DNA from: Hyunsoonleella aquatilis
Lineage (GTDB): Bacteria; Bacteroidota; Bacteroidia; Flavobacteriales; Flavobacteriaceae
Assembly (NCBI RefSeq): GCF_014270105.1
Contig: NZ_JACNMF010000004.1
Location: 244,849 to 308,848, forward strand
Length of the DNA: 64,000 nucleotides
Direction of reading: 5' to 3'
The notes under the pieces were generated by a model. That model worked only from the letters and a program-made list of their open reading frames with translations, was not told the origin of the DNA and searched no databases. Shown here piece after piece: positions 25,942-36,585 of the stretch (position 1 is the stretch's first letter; the number at the start of each line of letters is the position of its first letter). The position numbers and the translations under genes are program-made.

Positions 25942-26457
25942 ATGAGGAGTACATTTATTATTACATTTTTAATATTCAGTAACGCCTCTTATACCCAAAC
26001 CAGATTCACCTTCACCAAAAATGGTTTGACACCTGAACATGTTGTTGTTCAAGTGGACAGTCTTTCAGAAACAGAATTATATAGCAAAACCCTCAACTGG
26101 ATCAAAGCCACCTATAAAAACCCTGATAAGGTTATCAATAGCAAAATTGAAAATCACCATATTCAAATGACCAGTTTAAAAGAGAACGCTATTAAAGTTG
26201 ACAAACGCCATTTGCACTTGAGGTTCACCATCAAAATTAGTTTTAAAACGGGGCAATACAAGTTTGAACCACTATCAATTCAGACCAAAGTCAACAGCAA
26301 ATATGATATGGGATGGAAGCCTTTCGACCTCAAAAATGGAGCAGAATTTTTCAAAAATGGGAAAGTCATTTATAAAACAAAATCTTATGTAGAGGTTATT
26401 CCTGAAGTTTTGAATGAACTCAATAGCAGTTTTTATAATTATTTAATTTCTGAATAA
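25942..26457 (+). CDS. DUF4468 domain protein, exported
   Basis: A 171-residue protein with a short signal peptide (about residues 1-19, ending SYTQ) and a body resembling the DUF4468 / TBP-like-fold family of Bacteroidota (SETELYSKTLNWIKATYKNP, and the ENAIKV...LRFTIKISFKTGQYKFE beta core). Function unknown; such proteins are usually periplasmic or outer-membrane associated. Its TAA stop overlaps the ATG of the next gene by one base, so the two are translationally coupled. Confidence 0.75.
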   Translation: MRSTFIITFLIFSNASYTQTRFTFTKNGLTPEHVVVQVDSLSETELYSKTLNWIKATYKNPDKVINSKIENHHIQMTSLKENAIKVDKRHLHLRFTIKISFKTGQYKFEPLSIQTKVNSKYDMGWKPFDLKNGAEFFKNGKVIYKTKSYVEVIPEVLNELNSSFYNYLISE

Positions 26458-26912
26458 TGAGATACCTAAGAACATCATCCTTAGTTTTAATCTGTTTTAT
26501 CTTATTTAGTTGTCCTGCCGCTCACTATTATGACTATGATTTCATTGACCCTCATGCACCAAAAGAAAAATTTGGGTTTACGCGCATAAAACTAGATCAA
26601 CGAAATGATTTATTAATAAATGTTGGCTATTTCTATGAATATTCAGGAAATAGAGAAAATGGCTTGGGAGCTGTTATAAAAACGGAAAATAGTATTAATC
26701 CAAATACTCTTGTTAACAAAGTGAGGTCTCATAAATTTGGCCCTTTAAAAAAAGTGGATTCTTTATTTACCGATGACGACGAAAACATTATTCTTTACAG
26801 ATTGATTTTTGAAAAACGAAAAGAAAGAAAATCGTTAAGGCTCATTAAAAATGACACTATTTTCATAGAACTTAAAAATGGTAAAAAACTATTATTTCTA
26901 AGAAATCAATAG
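26457..26912 (+). CDS. Small lipoprotein of unknown function
   Basis: A 151-residue protein with a lipoprotein signal (LFSC, Cys19) followed by a Tyr/Asp-rich start (PAAHYYDYDFIDPHAPKE). No domain recognised. The middle contains alternating beta-type segments and the end is highly charged (FEKRKERKSLRLIKND). It is coupled to the DUF4468 gene upstream and converges on the DUF202 gene with 3 bp between the ends. Confidence 0.7.
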   Translation: MRYLRTSSLVLICFILFSCPAAHYYDYDFIDPHAPKEKFGFTRIKLDQRNDLLINVGYFYEYSGNRENGLGAVIKTENSINPNTLVNKVRSHKFGPLKKVDSLFTDDDENIILYRLIFEKRKERKSLRLIKNDTIFIELKNGKKLLFLRNQ

Positions 26913-26915
26913 TAT

Positions 26916-27230
26916 TTAATCCTTATTCTCCAAATCCTCAGTCATATAATACAAGCGCTTTAAACTTCGCTTTAAGGTGGTAAATCTAAAAACACCAATG
27001 ATAAAGAACAGGGCACTAAACACGAGAGACGCAAGGGCTAAATATTTGAAATTCGGGAATTCCTTTAACTGAAAGAAAGCAATACTGCCTATCAATAAAT
27101 ACAAGGAAGATCTTATATACGACAACAATGTTCTTTCGTTTGCCAAACGGGTGCGTTCTATAGCTAGGTAGTCCCTTAGGATGACACGTTCGTCCGGCTT
27201 AAAATCCCGTCCAAAACGCAATAGCTTCAT
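26916..27230 (-). CDS. DUF202 family inner-membrane protein
   Basis: A 104-residue protein from the ATG at 27230 (MKLLRFGRDF); a GTG ten codons upstream is possible but gives an atypical N-terminus. The core DYLAIERTRLANERTLLSYIRSSLYLL is the DUF202 signature, with two membrane helices (about residues 45-62 and 68-90) and a basic C-terminal segment. The family also occurs fused to SPX domains in eukaryotic vacuolar complexes; in bacteria its role is unknown. Confidence 0.82.
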   Translation of the reverse strand: MKLLRFGRDFKPDERVILRDYLAIERTRLANERTLLSYIRSSLYLLIGSIAFFQLKEFPNFKYLALASLVFSALFFIIGVFRFTTLKRSLKRLYYMTEDLENKD

Positions 27231-27450
27231 TTTCCTGATTTTTACGTTGGGCTTCACCACAGTTTCCGATTTCAGTTTCCAAAATAAATTTACGGAAAAT
27301 TTAAAATATATCCCACTTCCAACTTCGGGGTTCTAAGGTATATTCAAATACCTATTCGTCTGCAATGATATTTTCCATTTTTTGGAGGTTATTAAAAAGT
27401 CTTCAATTAAGGGAATGAATTCTCTCTTTTGCTTTTCGACCTAAAAACAT

Positions 27451-27486
27451 AAAAAAGGAGCACTCCAACCCAAATGCCCCTTTTTT
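27451..27486 (-). terminator. Terminator of the giant metalloprotease gene
   Basis: Long stem AAAAAAGG.GCA/TGC.CCTTTTTT with one mismatch; on the minus strand the hairpin is followed by T residues. It lies 8 bp after the stop codon. Confidence 0.75.
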
Positions 27487-27493
27487 AGAGTTC

Positions 27494-30400
27494 TTAATCT
27501 ACAATTATTCTTCTTGTGTACTTGGAACCTTCTATTCCAACAATAACATAATAGAATCCTGCATCCGCATTTTGTAGACTTACATTTGCCTTCCGTAATG
27601 GTTTTTTGAGCTTCTCATCTTTTATCAGTCTTCCGGATACATCAAAAACCTGAATAGTTTCGATTAACCCTACAGCTTTGTTTTCCACTATAAATTCACC
27701 ATTATTTGGTATTGGGTAGACCAGTAAATCTTTATTTCCTAGGCCATTTTGTGAACTTGAAAGCGATTCCTCAATGATCAATGAAACATTATCCACTAAT
27801 GCTTTCGAAGGCCCCGTATTACTCTCAGGGACGAATGCCGTAAAACTTAACACTATCGTTTCCCCTGCATACGCATTTAAACTTGCCAATATATCTTCAC
27901 TGAACGAACTTTCTATTTGACCAATAGCTGGATCTAATCCAAATCGTATTTCCTCAACTTGAAATAATTGCACACCGCTTAAGTCGGTAAACCTTGCTTC
28001 AAAAATCCTTTCTTGAGTTGGATTATTATAGGTCATTTGATAATTTACCTTAAAATCAAAAGATAATATGGCACCATCTGCACTACCAATATCTGCAGGA
28101 ACGTCAATTCTTTGCTCAAGTATATATACGTAACCGGCCTGACCATCAAACGACGTAAATGCCGCATAATTCCCGTCAGTAGGAACCACTTCGTTTACAA
28201 TAGAACAAATTGAACCAGAATTATTTAACACGGTAAAATTATAACTGCAGCCAGAAAAAGCTGCAGTACCACTTACAGTCCATGGTGATAAATAGCCACA
28301 CTCAAAACTACCGTTTACCAATAAATTATCACTATCCGAACCTGTATCACATAGTGTAGTAAAGCTTATTTGCTGTGTCCAATTACTGAAGTCATCCTCA
28401 CCACAATCCTTTCTTAAAGAAGCATAGTAGGTAGTACTTGAATCAAGGTTATCCAGATTAACCAAATTTGATATTGAAGTTACCAGAGTTCCGTTGCCAG
28501 GCACAAATGGTGCCGTGCTATACTCTATTTCCCAACCTTCTGCATTCTCATCATCATCCCAAGTTAAAGACGCACTATTATCCGTTAAACCGATCACGTT
28601 AAAATTAGTGGGTGCCGGACAGGATATTAGCGTCCTAAAACTAATCGGCCCTACCCAACGGCTGAAGCCATCCTCATCACCGCAATTACTTCTTAAATAA
28701 ACGTAATACGGTGTATCTTGTGTAAGCGACTCCAAAAGCAATGTATTGGATGATGCGCTTACACTGGTGGCTGCGCCTATCCCTGGAGTAAAAGGAGCTG
28801 TATTATACTCTACTTCCCATTCATCGGCATCAGCTCCATTTGTCCAATTTAAGGATGCTGTATTCTGGGTTATATTGGTCACTACAAATCCAGTTGGGAT
28901 GTTACAAGAAACTTGGGTTCTAAAGGTAATGTAACCCGCCCATTCGCTATAGCCATCATCGGTACCACAATCACCTCTAACGTAGGCATAATAAAGCGTA
29001 TCAGAAGAGAGGTCCTGTAACTCTATTTGATTGGTTATAGCAGTGGAAAGTGCTCCAACCCCAGAACCAGGACTGAAGAAACCAGGATAGTATTCTATTT
29101 CCCATTCGTTGACATTAGTATCCGTATCCCACTGCAACGTCGCTGTATTTTTAGTTAGTGAACTTACCGAAAACCCGTTAGGCCTTGCACAGGATTCCTG
29201 AGTTCTAAACCAAACAGAGCCTACCCAATTGCTTGTACCATTACCTGACCCACAATTGCTCCTTAAATATGCATAGTACAAAGTATCCGGAGATAGGTTT
29301 TCTATGGTAAAAACATTTGATGTTGCTGAAACCACAGTTCCCACTCCATTACCCGGTGAGAAAAATGAGGTATGGTATTCTATTTCCCATTCGCTTGTAT
29401 CACTACTGTTATTCCATTCTATTGAAGCACTATTTTTAGTAACGCTATTCAACCTAAATCCAGTTGGCGCACTACAGGACACTAAGGTTCTGAATGAATA
29501 ATAGCCCACCCAGTTACTATAACCGTCATCTAAACCACAATAACTTCGGAAATAAACATAATACCTTGTATCCTGCTGGAGATTATCAATGGTTAATGAA
29601 TTTGAGGTGGTGGTAACCTGAGTTCCTACACCTGTTCCAGGGCTAAAAGCTGTAGTACTGTATTCAATTTCCCATTCATTGGCGTCACTACTGTTGGCCC
29701 ATTCCATTGTTGCGGCGCTGCTGGTAATATTAGAAATTAGAATTCCAGTAGGTATATTACAGGATATTTCAGTTCTAAAAACGTAACGAATCCAATTACT
29801 AAATCCGTCATCTACACCACAATTACTTCTAATGTAAGCATAGTAACTCGTGTCAGGGGATAGGTTTTGCAACTCTTGTTGAGTAGATGTAGTAGTTATA
29901 ACTGTACCAACACCAATACCCGGGGTAAAGAATCCAGGGTTGTATTCTATTTCCCATTCTTCAGCGCCGCTATTGTTTTCCCACTGTAACATGACACTGT
30001 TTTTTGTAATATCCGTAGCAACAAACCCTACTGGATCCGCACAATTCAATGGCGTTCTGAAAAATATATAACCCGTCCAAGCGCTGTAACCGTCTTCCGC
30101 TCCACAATTACTTCTCACATATGCATAATAATTTGTAAAGGGTGACAAATTTTCCACCAATACTGAATTGGTTGCTGAGGTTACAGTAGCTCCCACTCCA
30201 TTTCCGGGTGAAAAGAAACTTGTGTGGTATTCAACCTCCCACTCTGTGGCATCACTTGCATTATCCCATTCCAGCACGGCACTATTCTTGGTAATATCTT
30301 TGGCTACAAATCCTGTTGGAACAGCACAACTTAAAGGTGTCCTAAAAGCTATATAACTTGCCCACCTACTATACCCATCTTCGGCTCCACAATTACTTCT

Positions 30401-33400
30401 CAAAAAAACATAGTAAAGTGTACTGGGAGTTAAGTTTTCAATATCTAATGTATTAGTCGTTGAAGTGATCGTTACACCAACTCCATTTCCGGGTGAAAAG
30501 AAACTTGTATGATATTCAACTTCCCATTCCTCTACATCCTCATTGTCATCCCATAAGATTGTAGCTCTGTTTTTAGTGACATCGGTAAACCTTAACCCTG
30601 TAGGAACAAAACAGGATATTTGAGTACGAAACGTAATATAGCCCATCCAGTCACTATAACCATCTTCCTCCCCACAATTTCTTCTTAAATAGGCATAATA
30701 GAAGGTATCAGGTGATAAGTTTTCCAAATTAATTGAATTTGTACTAGACATCTGAGTGGTACCAGTTCCAATTCCCGGAGTAAAGAAATTTGTATGATAT
30801 TCTACCTCCCAACCTGAAGTATCTGGTAAATCATCCCATGAAAGTGACGCTGTGGAAGTTGTTGAGGAAACAAAATTGAAGTTGGTAGTCCTTGGACATA
30901 ATTCTGTTGTAGTAAACCTAACAGGTCCAATAAATTCACTAGCATTACCTATATCGCAAACAGCCCTTACGTAAACGTCGTAAGCTCTCTCGGGCTCCAA
31001 ATTGCTAAACTCATAAGTAGTAGTTGTAGTAAACACAGTCAGGGCCTCACCTGATGTAAATCCAGCAAAGCCATATTGTATTTCCCAATTGGTTTCATCA
31101 TCTGTAGCCTCCCACGAGAATTCTGCAGATTTTCCCGAAATATTCGTAATTACTGGATTTATAGGATTAGTACATGATGGCAACTCATCAAAACTAACCT
31201 CATCGACCAAGATATCATTATATCGCTTACTGCTACTTTGGGTGTTTAAACGAACCTTAAAGGCTACCTGAATTTCATTTGATGTTAGCGCATACGTACT
31301 TAAGTCAATTACAAAATCTTTCCAAATACCCGTATCTCCGTCAACTACAATGATATCTTCAAATGCAACCCCATTCGAGTCTCGCAAAGTAACATATAGG
31401 GTGTTGTAAACTTCATTAATAATATTCTTACTAAAAGCAGAGAAAGTTACAGCCGGTAGGGTTAAGGACGAGATATCCACCCAAGGCGAATATAATATAT
31501 AATCACCGTTAGATGCACTATAAGACCCATCTAACCAAGCATAGTTGGAATTCCGTAAAGGATTCCTATCCTGCACATTGGACGCTCCCGAACTGGCAAA
31601 GGTATTGAAACTCCAGTTTCCATTACTGCTCTGCTCCCAACAATCTGGGATGACGTTGGTAGTAACAAAACTCTCTGTATAAGGCGCAAGCAACGATTCA
31701 CAGTCTGTTTTGAAAGTCTTTACAAATGACCAATCGCTGTACCCGTCATCAGCGCAATTGGCCCTGACATAAACATCATATTCAGTGTTAGAGATCAAAC
31801 CTTCAAGAGTTTCTTCGTTTTCTGCAACTACCAAGCGAGTTCCATTACCCAATTGAAATCCCCGTACACCGTAAGCAATCTCCCATTCATTTTCATTGCC
31901 TGTACCATTGTCCCATGTAATGTCAGCACTAGTTGTGCTAACTGCTGTTATGTTAACATTTTGAGGAACAAAACAAGCCACAGGCGTTGTAAACCTTAGA
32001 GGCCCTACTATATCACTGAATCCACCTTCGGTACAATTTGCCTTAATGTAAACTTCATAACTTGTTTCTGGTGTCAATTCAGTTAATATTTTACTTGTGG
32101 TATTTGAGGTCACTTCGTTTCCTTCTCCCAAAACAAAACCTGCCACACCATATTCAACAGTCCAACTAGTTTCACTATCTGCCTGTTGCCAATCTAAACT
32201 CACTTGTTTTGCTTCCAAATTGCCATAGCTGAAATTAGTTGGTGCTAAACAGTTGGGTTTTGATTCACAGATTACCGTAGCTTCCCAGCCACTTCTTGTA
32301 ACACTACCATCTGAGGTAAACAAAAACGTTAATGCACCACTCTCATGGGACGAGACGATTGTACCGGGATTAGTAGTATATGTCCCTATTAAAGGAGACT
32401 GGGCATCAGGCCCATCAAAAATTCGTAAGCGATCGCAACAAGTTTCCACCAAGAAACTATTAAACATTACCCTTACTCTTTCGTCTAAAGTATTCGGATG
32501 AATTGTGGTCAAGGTATTTTCCCGATTGGCATAATTTCCATTTGGACCCCCAGAATCATAAAACCTATCTCCACCACAATAGTCAAGGGAAGTAGTAAAA
32601 TCGACTGGGCCGATCCAATCACTAAATCCATCCCCCTCAGCCTCACAACTAGCTCTAACGTATACTTGATACTGAGTATTAGATGACAGACCAGTAATTG
32701 CAACATTTGTTTCATTTACGACCTGGGAAGTTCCTGTCCCTTGAACAAATCCAAAATCACCGTACTCTAATTCCCAACTAGAAACGTCATTATTCAAATT
32801 ATCCCATTCGGCGTTTGCCGTGTCGTTAGTGAAGCTAGTAATACGCAGGTTTGAAGGCGTTGAACACAATTCAGTGGTTGTTATTTTCAATGGGCCTACA
32901 GTTTCGCTAAATCCACCAACATCACAAATTGTTCTGATATAAATATCGTAGGCCGTCAGAGGTATTAAATCTGAAATTGTTACCAACTCCTCATTAACAG
33001 TTATTTTTGTACCATTTCCTTGAGAAAAACCGTCCAGCCCATATTCCAATTCCCAACTATTTTCGTCACCAACTCCCGTCCATACAAAGCTAGCTTCATC
33101 TCCTTTTATTTCAGATGCAGTAAAATCAACTGGCTCAAAACAATTTGGTTTTTCCTCACAAAAAACGGTTGCATCCCAACCACTAAAGTTTAAAAAACTG
33201 TTTGAAGTAAATACAAATGTTAGCGCACCAGAATCATGTGTAGATACAAATTCTTGACCCACTAACTCAGAACCAGTAAACGCCCCTAAAAAACTTCCGG
33301 TATTATCCTCTCCACTGTACACTGACAAATAATCAAATCCACTATGCACGTCGAAGGTATTGAAGAACACCCTAACCCTATCTGTTTCATTATCTGGGGC

Positions 33401-36304
33401 AATTTGGGTTGTAATACTTTCATTGTCTTCATAATTGCCGTCTGCTCCGCCCGAATCATAAAAGAGGTCTCCTGCACAATAGTCCGATTTTGTATAAACG
33501 CTATATGGTCCAAGGTACGTACTACTGCCCCCAACACTGCAATCTCCGGATACATAAAAATCATACTTTGTTCCAGATGCTAAACTCTCCGCTTTAAATA
33601 GCTTTTGATTTACTTGAGTCACAATCCCGGTACCCAATGTAAAGCCTGCCAAACCATACTCCACCGTCCATGAGGAAGTGCTTGATGCATCCTCCCATGT
33701 TATTTCAATAGATTCAATTTCTGTTGAAACCAAACTAATATCGGTTGGTGCAATACATCGCGTTGAAAAATTGAAAGCTGGAGAAAAATCCGAAGACCCA
33801 CAAGGGTTAAAAGACTTTACCCTCCAATAATATTTTTGGTTGCCTTCCAAGCCTGAAGGCTGAAATGTAGTTTCATTTGTAACAAAGTCTTCAATAACAT
33901 CAACAAAGGTATCATCAGTTGCAATTTGTACCTGATATGACACTGAATTGGCATCTTCATCCCAAATCAAATCCACTTCTAATGCCTCTGAAGTAGCATC
34001 GTTAATAGGTGAAACCAAATTTATTGCAACCGTATTCGCTGTATATATAGTAAATTGAAGATTAATATTTTTAACAATATTGGAAGTTCCAGACAGACCA
34101 TCAACAGAGAAGTTATAGGTTCCTGTATCCAGTCCTTCTAATCCTGATAAGGTTACGATAAAAGGGGTACCATCCAAATGCGTTCCGCTGAATGTATCTA
34201 CGGAAAACGTGGCATTAACTCCTGTTGGTAAATTAGAGGCTGAAATACCCACCTCTTCCTCAAATTCGAGGAAAGTTTTATATTCCAAATTAAATATGGC
34301 GTCTTCAGAATTACATGCGTCAACATGAGTTTCACCTGATAAAATTGCGTATTCCGATTTTAGGATCGCAAACTCTTCCTGATTGACTGCAAAATACACA
34401 TTATCAACGGCCTTGACCATTATCCGCGCGCTTGATGTAGCTTCAACATCAGGTAAATTAAAGGTTTCCTCTCCATCATTATCCGTAATTAACAAACTGG
34501 ATGAAAATGTGGCCCCTCCATCGATTGACAATAATATCTCCACCTGTTCAGTACTTATCGGTGATAAATTTGTCCCAGCCACATCCCAGGTAACAGTAAC
34601 AGCATCCCCTACCGTCCATACTTCGGTGTTATCTGCCTGAGAAGTAACATTAAAGGGTCCTGCATTGGCATCTACATCAACAGCAATTGCATCTGCTGCT
34701 ACCTGCCCCCCAATTAAATCATTGTCCCTTACAGTTAAAACAAAATTTAGCCTTCTTGATACTGAAGGGAGAACTTCCCATGTCGTATTCAAGTTATTGG
34801 CCAAGATATCGTCCAACCTAGGAAAGTATCTTTTGTTATCAGAGGTTGGTGGCAAAGATCTAAACATTGGTCCAAAAGTATTGGTGGACATAGGAGAAAC
34901 TGTACTATTTGGGTCTTCCGGGTCGTTTTGCTCCCAGCAATAGGTCAATGTTTCATTCCCGTCAGGATCGGAAGCACTTCCCTCCAACACAAAAGCTGTA
35001 CTTCTCGGAATAACATAATCTGCCCCTTCAACAACAACTGGGGCATTATTATTAGTTGGTATTAATTCCGCACAATTGGAATTGTCAATTGTCCAAATTG
35101 CTACATCCCTTATACTGGTGTAATTAAAATAATCATCAGAACTGGGTTGTACGTCTGGCGCACAGATACCGGCATAACTCATAATAGTACTACCACTTCC
35201 AGGTTCTACCTCGCTATTTAGACCACTTCTACAGTTTCTGCTACTTTGTGTATGATAGGCTCCAAATTGGTGACCAAACTCGTGAGCCGCCAATAGATTC
35301 ATATCGTCGGTATCTGGATTTCCATGAACACTATAGGCCTGCCCTTTTTGCCCATCGGTACAAACACAGGCAATACAACCGGCATTACCATATTTTCTAT
35401 TGGTTTCTTTATGGAATAAATGTCCTACATCATAATCGCTGTCGGAAAGCTCATTATTTAAAGTACTTACCAATTGGCTTCTTAAACTGATCCCGCTTGT
35501 AAATGGGTCGGTCGAAGGATTTAGAAATATTAAGGCATCAGAATTGGCAATTAACTGCATGGTAATGCCAAAATCACGTTCGAAAATACCGTTTAATCTG
35601 TTCACGGAATTTACCATCGCCTGCATGACCTTCGCTTTTCTTTCGCTATCGTCCACTTCCGAACCATCCAGGAACACCTGAGAATAATCCCCACTCACTG
35701 AAAGCGCTAAACGATATCTTCTGAGGTTCCCATCATCTACATCTCTATCTAAAATTCCACTTGCAAAACTATTTGGCCTTAAATAGTCCTCCATTTCGCA
35801 TATAAATGTAGCGTCATCATTTAAGGCAGAATTAACCACAAACTCATAAAGTGCACTCCCCAAATTCCTAATCTCTCTTTTTTCGTGCAAATCACTTTCA
35901 AAAACCCCTTTGAAACCCCACTTAGAAGAATATGTAAACGCAATTGATTTATTGGTCCCATCTGTTGAAATGCCTCGATAGCTCTTAATATCAGGGAATT
36001 TCTCCGCTAAATCTGGATGCATTGTATTTGTCTCTTTAATGCGAAACTCCAACAGCTTACCATTGTCAACCGGAAAACCTAGCATTATAGGTTGATAGGC
36101 AGATATAGACGTTAGCTTTTGTTCAAAAGCATTCTGCTTAAGACTATATACTTCAGAGGTTGCACCATTTTTAGAAAGTACCCTTTTCCCAGGACTGGCT
36201 TTTTCCCAGACAACATTCTGGGAATTTATGGCCTGAAAAGAAATTAAAAAGTAAAAACAAAGGAGAATTGGGGCTTTTAAAAACTTGGAAGGTTTCTTTC
36301 TCAT
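27494..36304 (-). CDS. Giant secreted zinc metalloprotease with CUB and Fn3 arrays and a T9SS sorting domain
   Basis: A 2936-residue secreted protein. A signal peptide (about 1-29, ending INSQ) is followed by a propeptide-like region and a reprolysin-like metalloprotease domain with HEFGHQFGAYH at 341-351 (zinc ligands His341, 345 and 351), then a Met-turn region (TIMSYAGIC). After it come beta-sandwich domains, an Fn3 region, two CUB-like domains starting near 943 and 1241 (both CxGDxFYDSGG), further Fn3 domains, a cleaved-adhesin-like jelly roll (about 1535-1700), nine near-identical Fn3 units of about 95 residues encoded at roughly 28345-30900, a CBM-like domain and a T9SS type A tail ending RRIIVD. 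It is probably cell-surface or extracellular and degrades or binds large protein substrates. It is monocistronic, with a terminator right after the stop codon. Confidence 0.93.
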   Translation of the reverse strand: MRKKPSKFLKAPILLCFYFLISFQAINSQNVVWEKASPGKRVLSKNGATSEVYSLKQNAFEQKLTSISAYQPIMLGFPVDNGKLLEFRIKETNTMHPDLAEKFPDIKSYRGISTDGTNKSIAFTYSSKWGFKGVFESDLHEKREIRNLGSALYEFVVNSALNDDATFICEMEDYLRPNSFASGILDRDVDDGNLRRYRLALSVSGDYSQVFLDGSEVDDSERKAKVMQAMVNSVNRLNGIFERDFGITMQLIANSDALIFLNPSTDPFTSGISLRSQLVSTLNNELSDSDYDVGHLFHKETNRKYGNAGCIACVCTDGQKGQAYSVHGNPDTDDMNLLAAHEFGHQFGAYHTQSSRNCRSGLNSEVEPGSGSTIMSYAGICAPDVQPSSDDYFNYTSIRDVAIWTIDNSNCAELIPTNNNAPVVVEGADYVIPRSTAFVLEGSASDPDGNETLTYCWEQNDPEDPNSTVSPMSTNTFGPMFRSLPPTSDNKRYFPRLDDILANNLNTTWEVLPSVSRRLNFVLTVRDNDLIGGQVAADAIAVDVDANAGPFNVTSQADNTEVWTVGDAVTVTWDVAGTNLSPISTEQVEILLSIDGGATFSSSLLITDNDGEETFNLPDVEATSSARIMVKAVDNVYFAVNQEEFAILKSEYAILSGETHVDACNSEDAIFNLEYKTFLEFEEEVGISASNLPTGVNATFSVDTFSGTHLDGTPFIVTLSGLEGLDTGTYNFSVDGLSGTSNIVKNINLQFTIYTANTVAINLVSPINDATSEALEVDLIWDEDANSVSYQVQIATDDTFVDVIEDFVTNETTFQPSGLEGNQKYYWRVKSFNPCGSSDFSPAFNFSTRCIAPTDISLVSTEIESIEITWEDASSTSSWTVEYGLAGFTLGTGIVTQVNQKLFKAESLASGTKYDFYVSGDCSVGGSSTYLGPYSVYTKSDYCAGDLFYDSGGADGNYEDNESITTQIAPDNETDRVRVFFNTFDVHSGFDYLSVYSGEDNTGSFLGAFTGSELVGQEFVSTHDSGALTFVFTSNSFLNFSGWDATVFCEEKPNCFEPVDFTASEIKGDEASFVWTGVGDENSWELEYGLDGFSQGNGTKITVNEELVTISDLIPLTAYDIYIRTICDVGGFSETVGPLKITTTELCSTPSNLRITSFTNDTANAEWDNLNNDVSSWELEYGDFGFVQGTGTSQVVNETNVAITGLSSNTQYQVYVRASCEAEGDGFSDWIGPVDFTTSLDYCGGDRFYDSGGPNGNYANRENTLTTIHPNTLDERVRVMFNSFLVETCCDRLRIFDGPDAQSPLIGTYTTNPGTIVSSHESGALTFLFTSDGSVTRSGWEATVICESKPNCLAPTNFSYGNLEAKQVSLDWQQADSETSWTVEYGVAGFVLGEGNEVTSNTTSKILTELTPETSYEVYIKANCTEGGFSDIVGPLRFTTPVACFVPQNVNITAVSTTSADITWDNGTGNENEWEIAYGVRGFQLGNGTRLVVAENEETLEGLISNTEYDVYVRANCADDGYSDWSFVKTFKTDCESLLAPYTESFVTTNVIPDCWEQSSNGNWSFNTFASSGASNVQDRNPLRNSNYAWLDGSYSASNGDYILYSPWVDISSLTLPAVTFSAFSKNIINEVYNTLYVTLRDSNGVAFEDIIVVDGDTGIWKDFVIDLSTYALTSNEIQVAFKVRLNTQSSSKRYNDILVDEVSFDELPSCTNPINPVITNISGKSAEFSWEATDDETNWEIQYGFAGFTSGEALTVFTTTTTYEFSNLEPERAYDVYVRAVCDIGNASEFIGPVRFTTTELCPRTTNFNFVSSTTSTASLSWDDLPDTSGWEVEYHTNFFTPGIGTGTTQMSSTNSINLENLSPDTFYYAYLRRNCGEEDGYSDWMGYITFRTQISCFVPTGLRFTDVTKNRATILWDDNEDVEEWEVEYHTSFFSPGNGVGVTITSTTNTLDIENLTPSTLYYVFLRSNCGAEDGYSRWASYIAFRTPLSCAVPTGFVAKDITKNSAVLEWDNASDATEWEVEYHTSFFSPGNGVGATVTSATNSVLVENLSPFTNYYAYVRSNCGAEDGYSAWTGYIFFRTPLNCADPVGFVATDITKNSVMLQWENNSGAEEWEIEYNPGFFTPGIGVGTVITTTSTQQELQNLSPDTSYYAYIRSNCGVDDGFSNWIRYVFRTEISCNIPTGILISNITSSAATMEWANSSDANEWEIEYSTTAFSPGTGVGTQVTTTSNSLTIDNLQQDTRYYVYFRSYCGLDDGYSNWVGYYSFRTLVSCSAPTGFRLNSVTKNSASIEWNNSSDTSEWEIEYHTSFFSPGNGVGTVVSATSNVFTIENLSPDTLYYAYLRSNCGSGNGTSNWVGSVWFRTQESCARPNGFSVSSLTKNTATLQWDTDTNVNEWEIEYYPGFFSPGSGVGALSTAITNQIELQDLSSDTLYYAYVRGDCGTDDGYSEWAGYITFRTQVSCNIPTGFVVTNITQNTASLNWTNGADADEWEVEYNTAPFTPGIGAATSVSASSNTLLLESLTQDTPYYVYLRSNCGDEDGFSRWVGPISFRTLISCPAPTNFNVIGLTDNSASLTWDDDENAEGWEIEYSTAPFVPGNGTLVTSISNLVNLDNLDSSTTYYASLRKDCGEDDFSNWTQQISFTTLCDTGSDSDNLLVNGSFECGYLSPWTVSGTAAFSGCSYNFTVLNNSGSICSIVNEVVPTDGNYAAFTSFDGQAGYVYILEQRIDVPADIGSADGAILSFDFKVNYQMTYNNPTQERIFEARFTDLSGVQLFQVEEIRFGLDPAIGQIESSFSEDILASLNAYAGETIVLSFTAFVPESNTGPSKALVDNVSLIIEESLSSSQNGLGNKDLLVYPIPNNGEFIVENKAVGLIETIQVFDVSGRLIKDEKLKKPLRKANVSLQNADAGFYYVIVGIEGSKYTRRIIVD

Positions 36305-36585
36305 AGTTGAAATGTGAAAAAAAATATAACTTAAAGCAGCCAGAAGTGATAGGCTGATTTAAGTTAGTATTGTTATTAACTGGTTTTCTCAAATATGGCT
36401 TAAGTTTTTAGCTTGAAGAAATAAAACCGCCAAAAGGGAAATATTTTAGACGTAAGTTTTTACATTCATTAGATTCAAAAAAGTATTCCACTTTATGCTA
36501 CCTTGGGCGATAAATATACGTAGGAATAAAAATTGAATAGGGCCAATGGTCATGAAAAACACATAAGTATTTGGTTACCAAAAAC

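Noticed and set aside
28345..30900. Regular repeats at about 285-bp spacing taken as a non-coding repeat array
   Set aside because: They are the codons of the Fn3 domains in one open frame.
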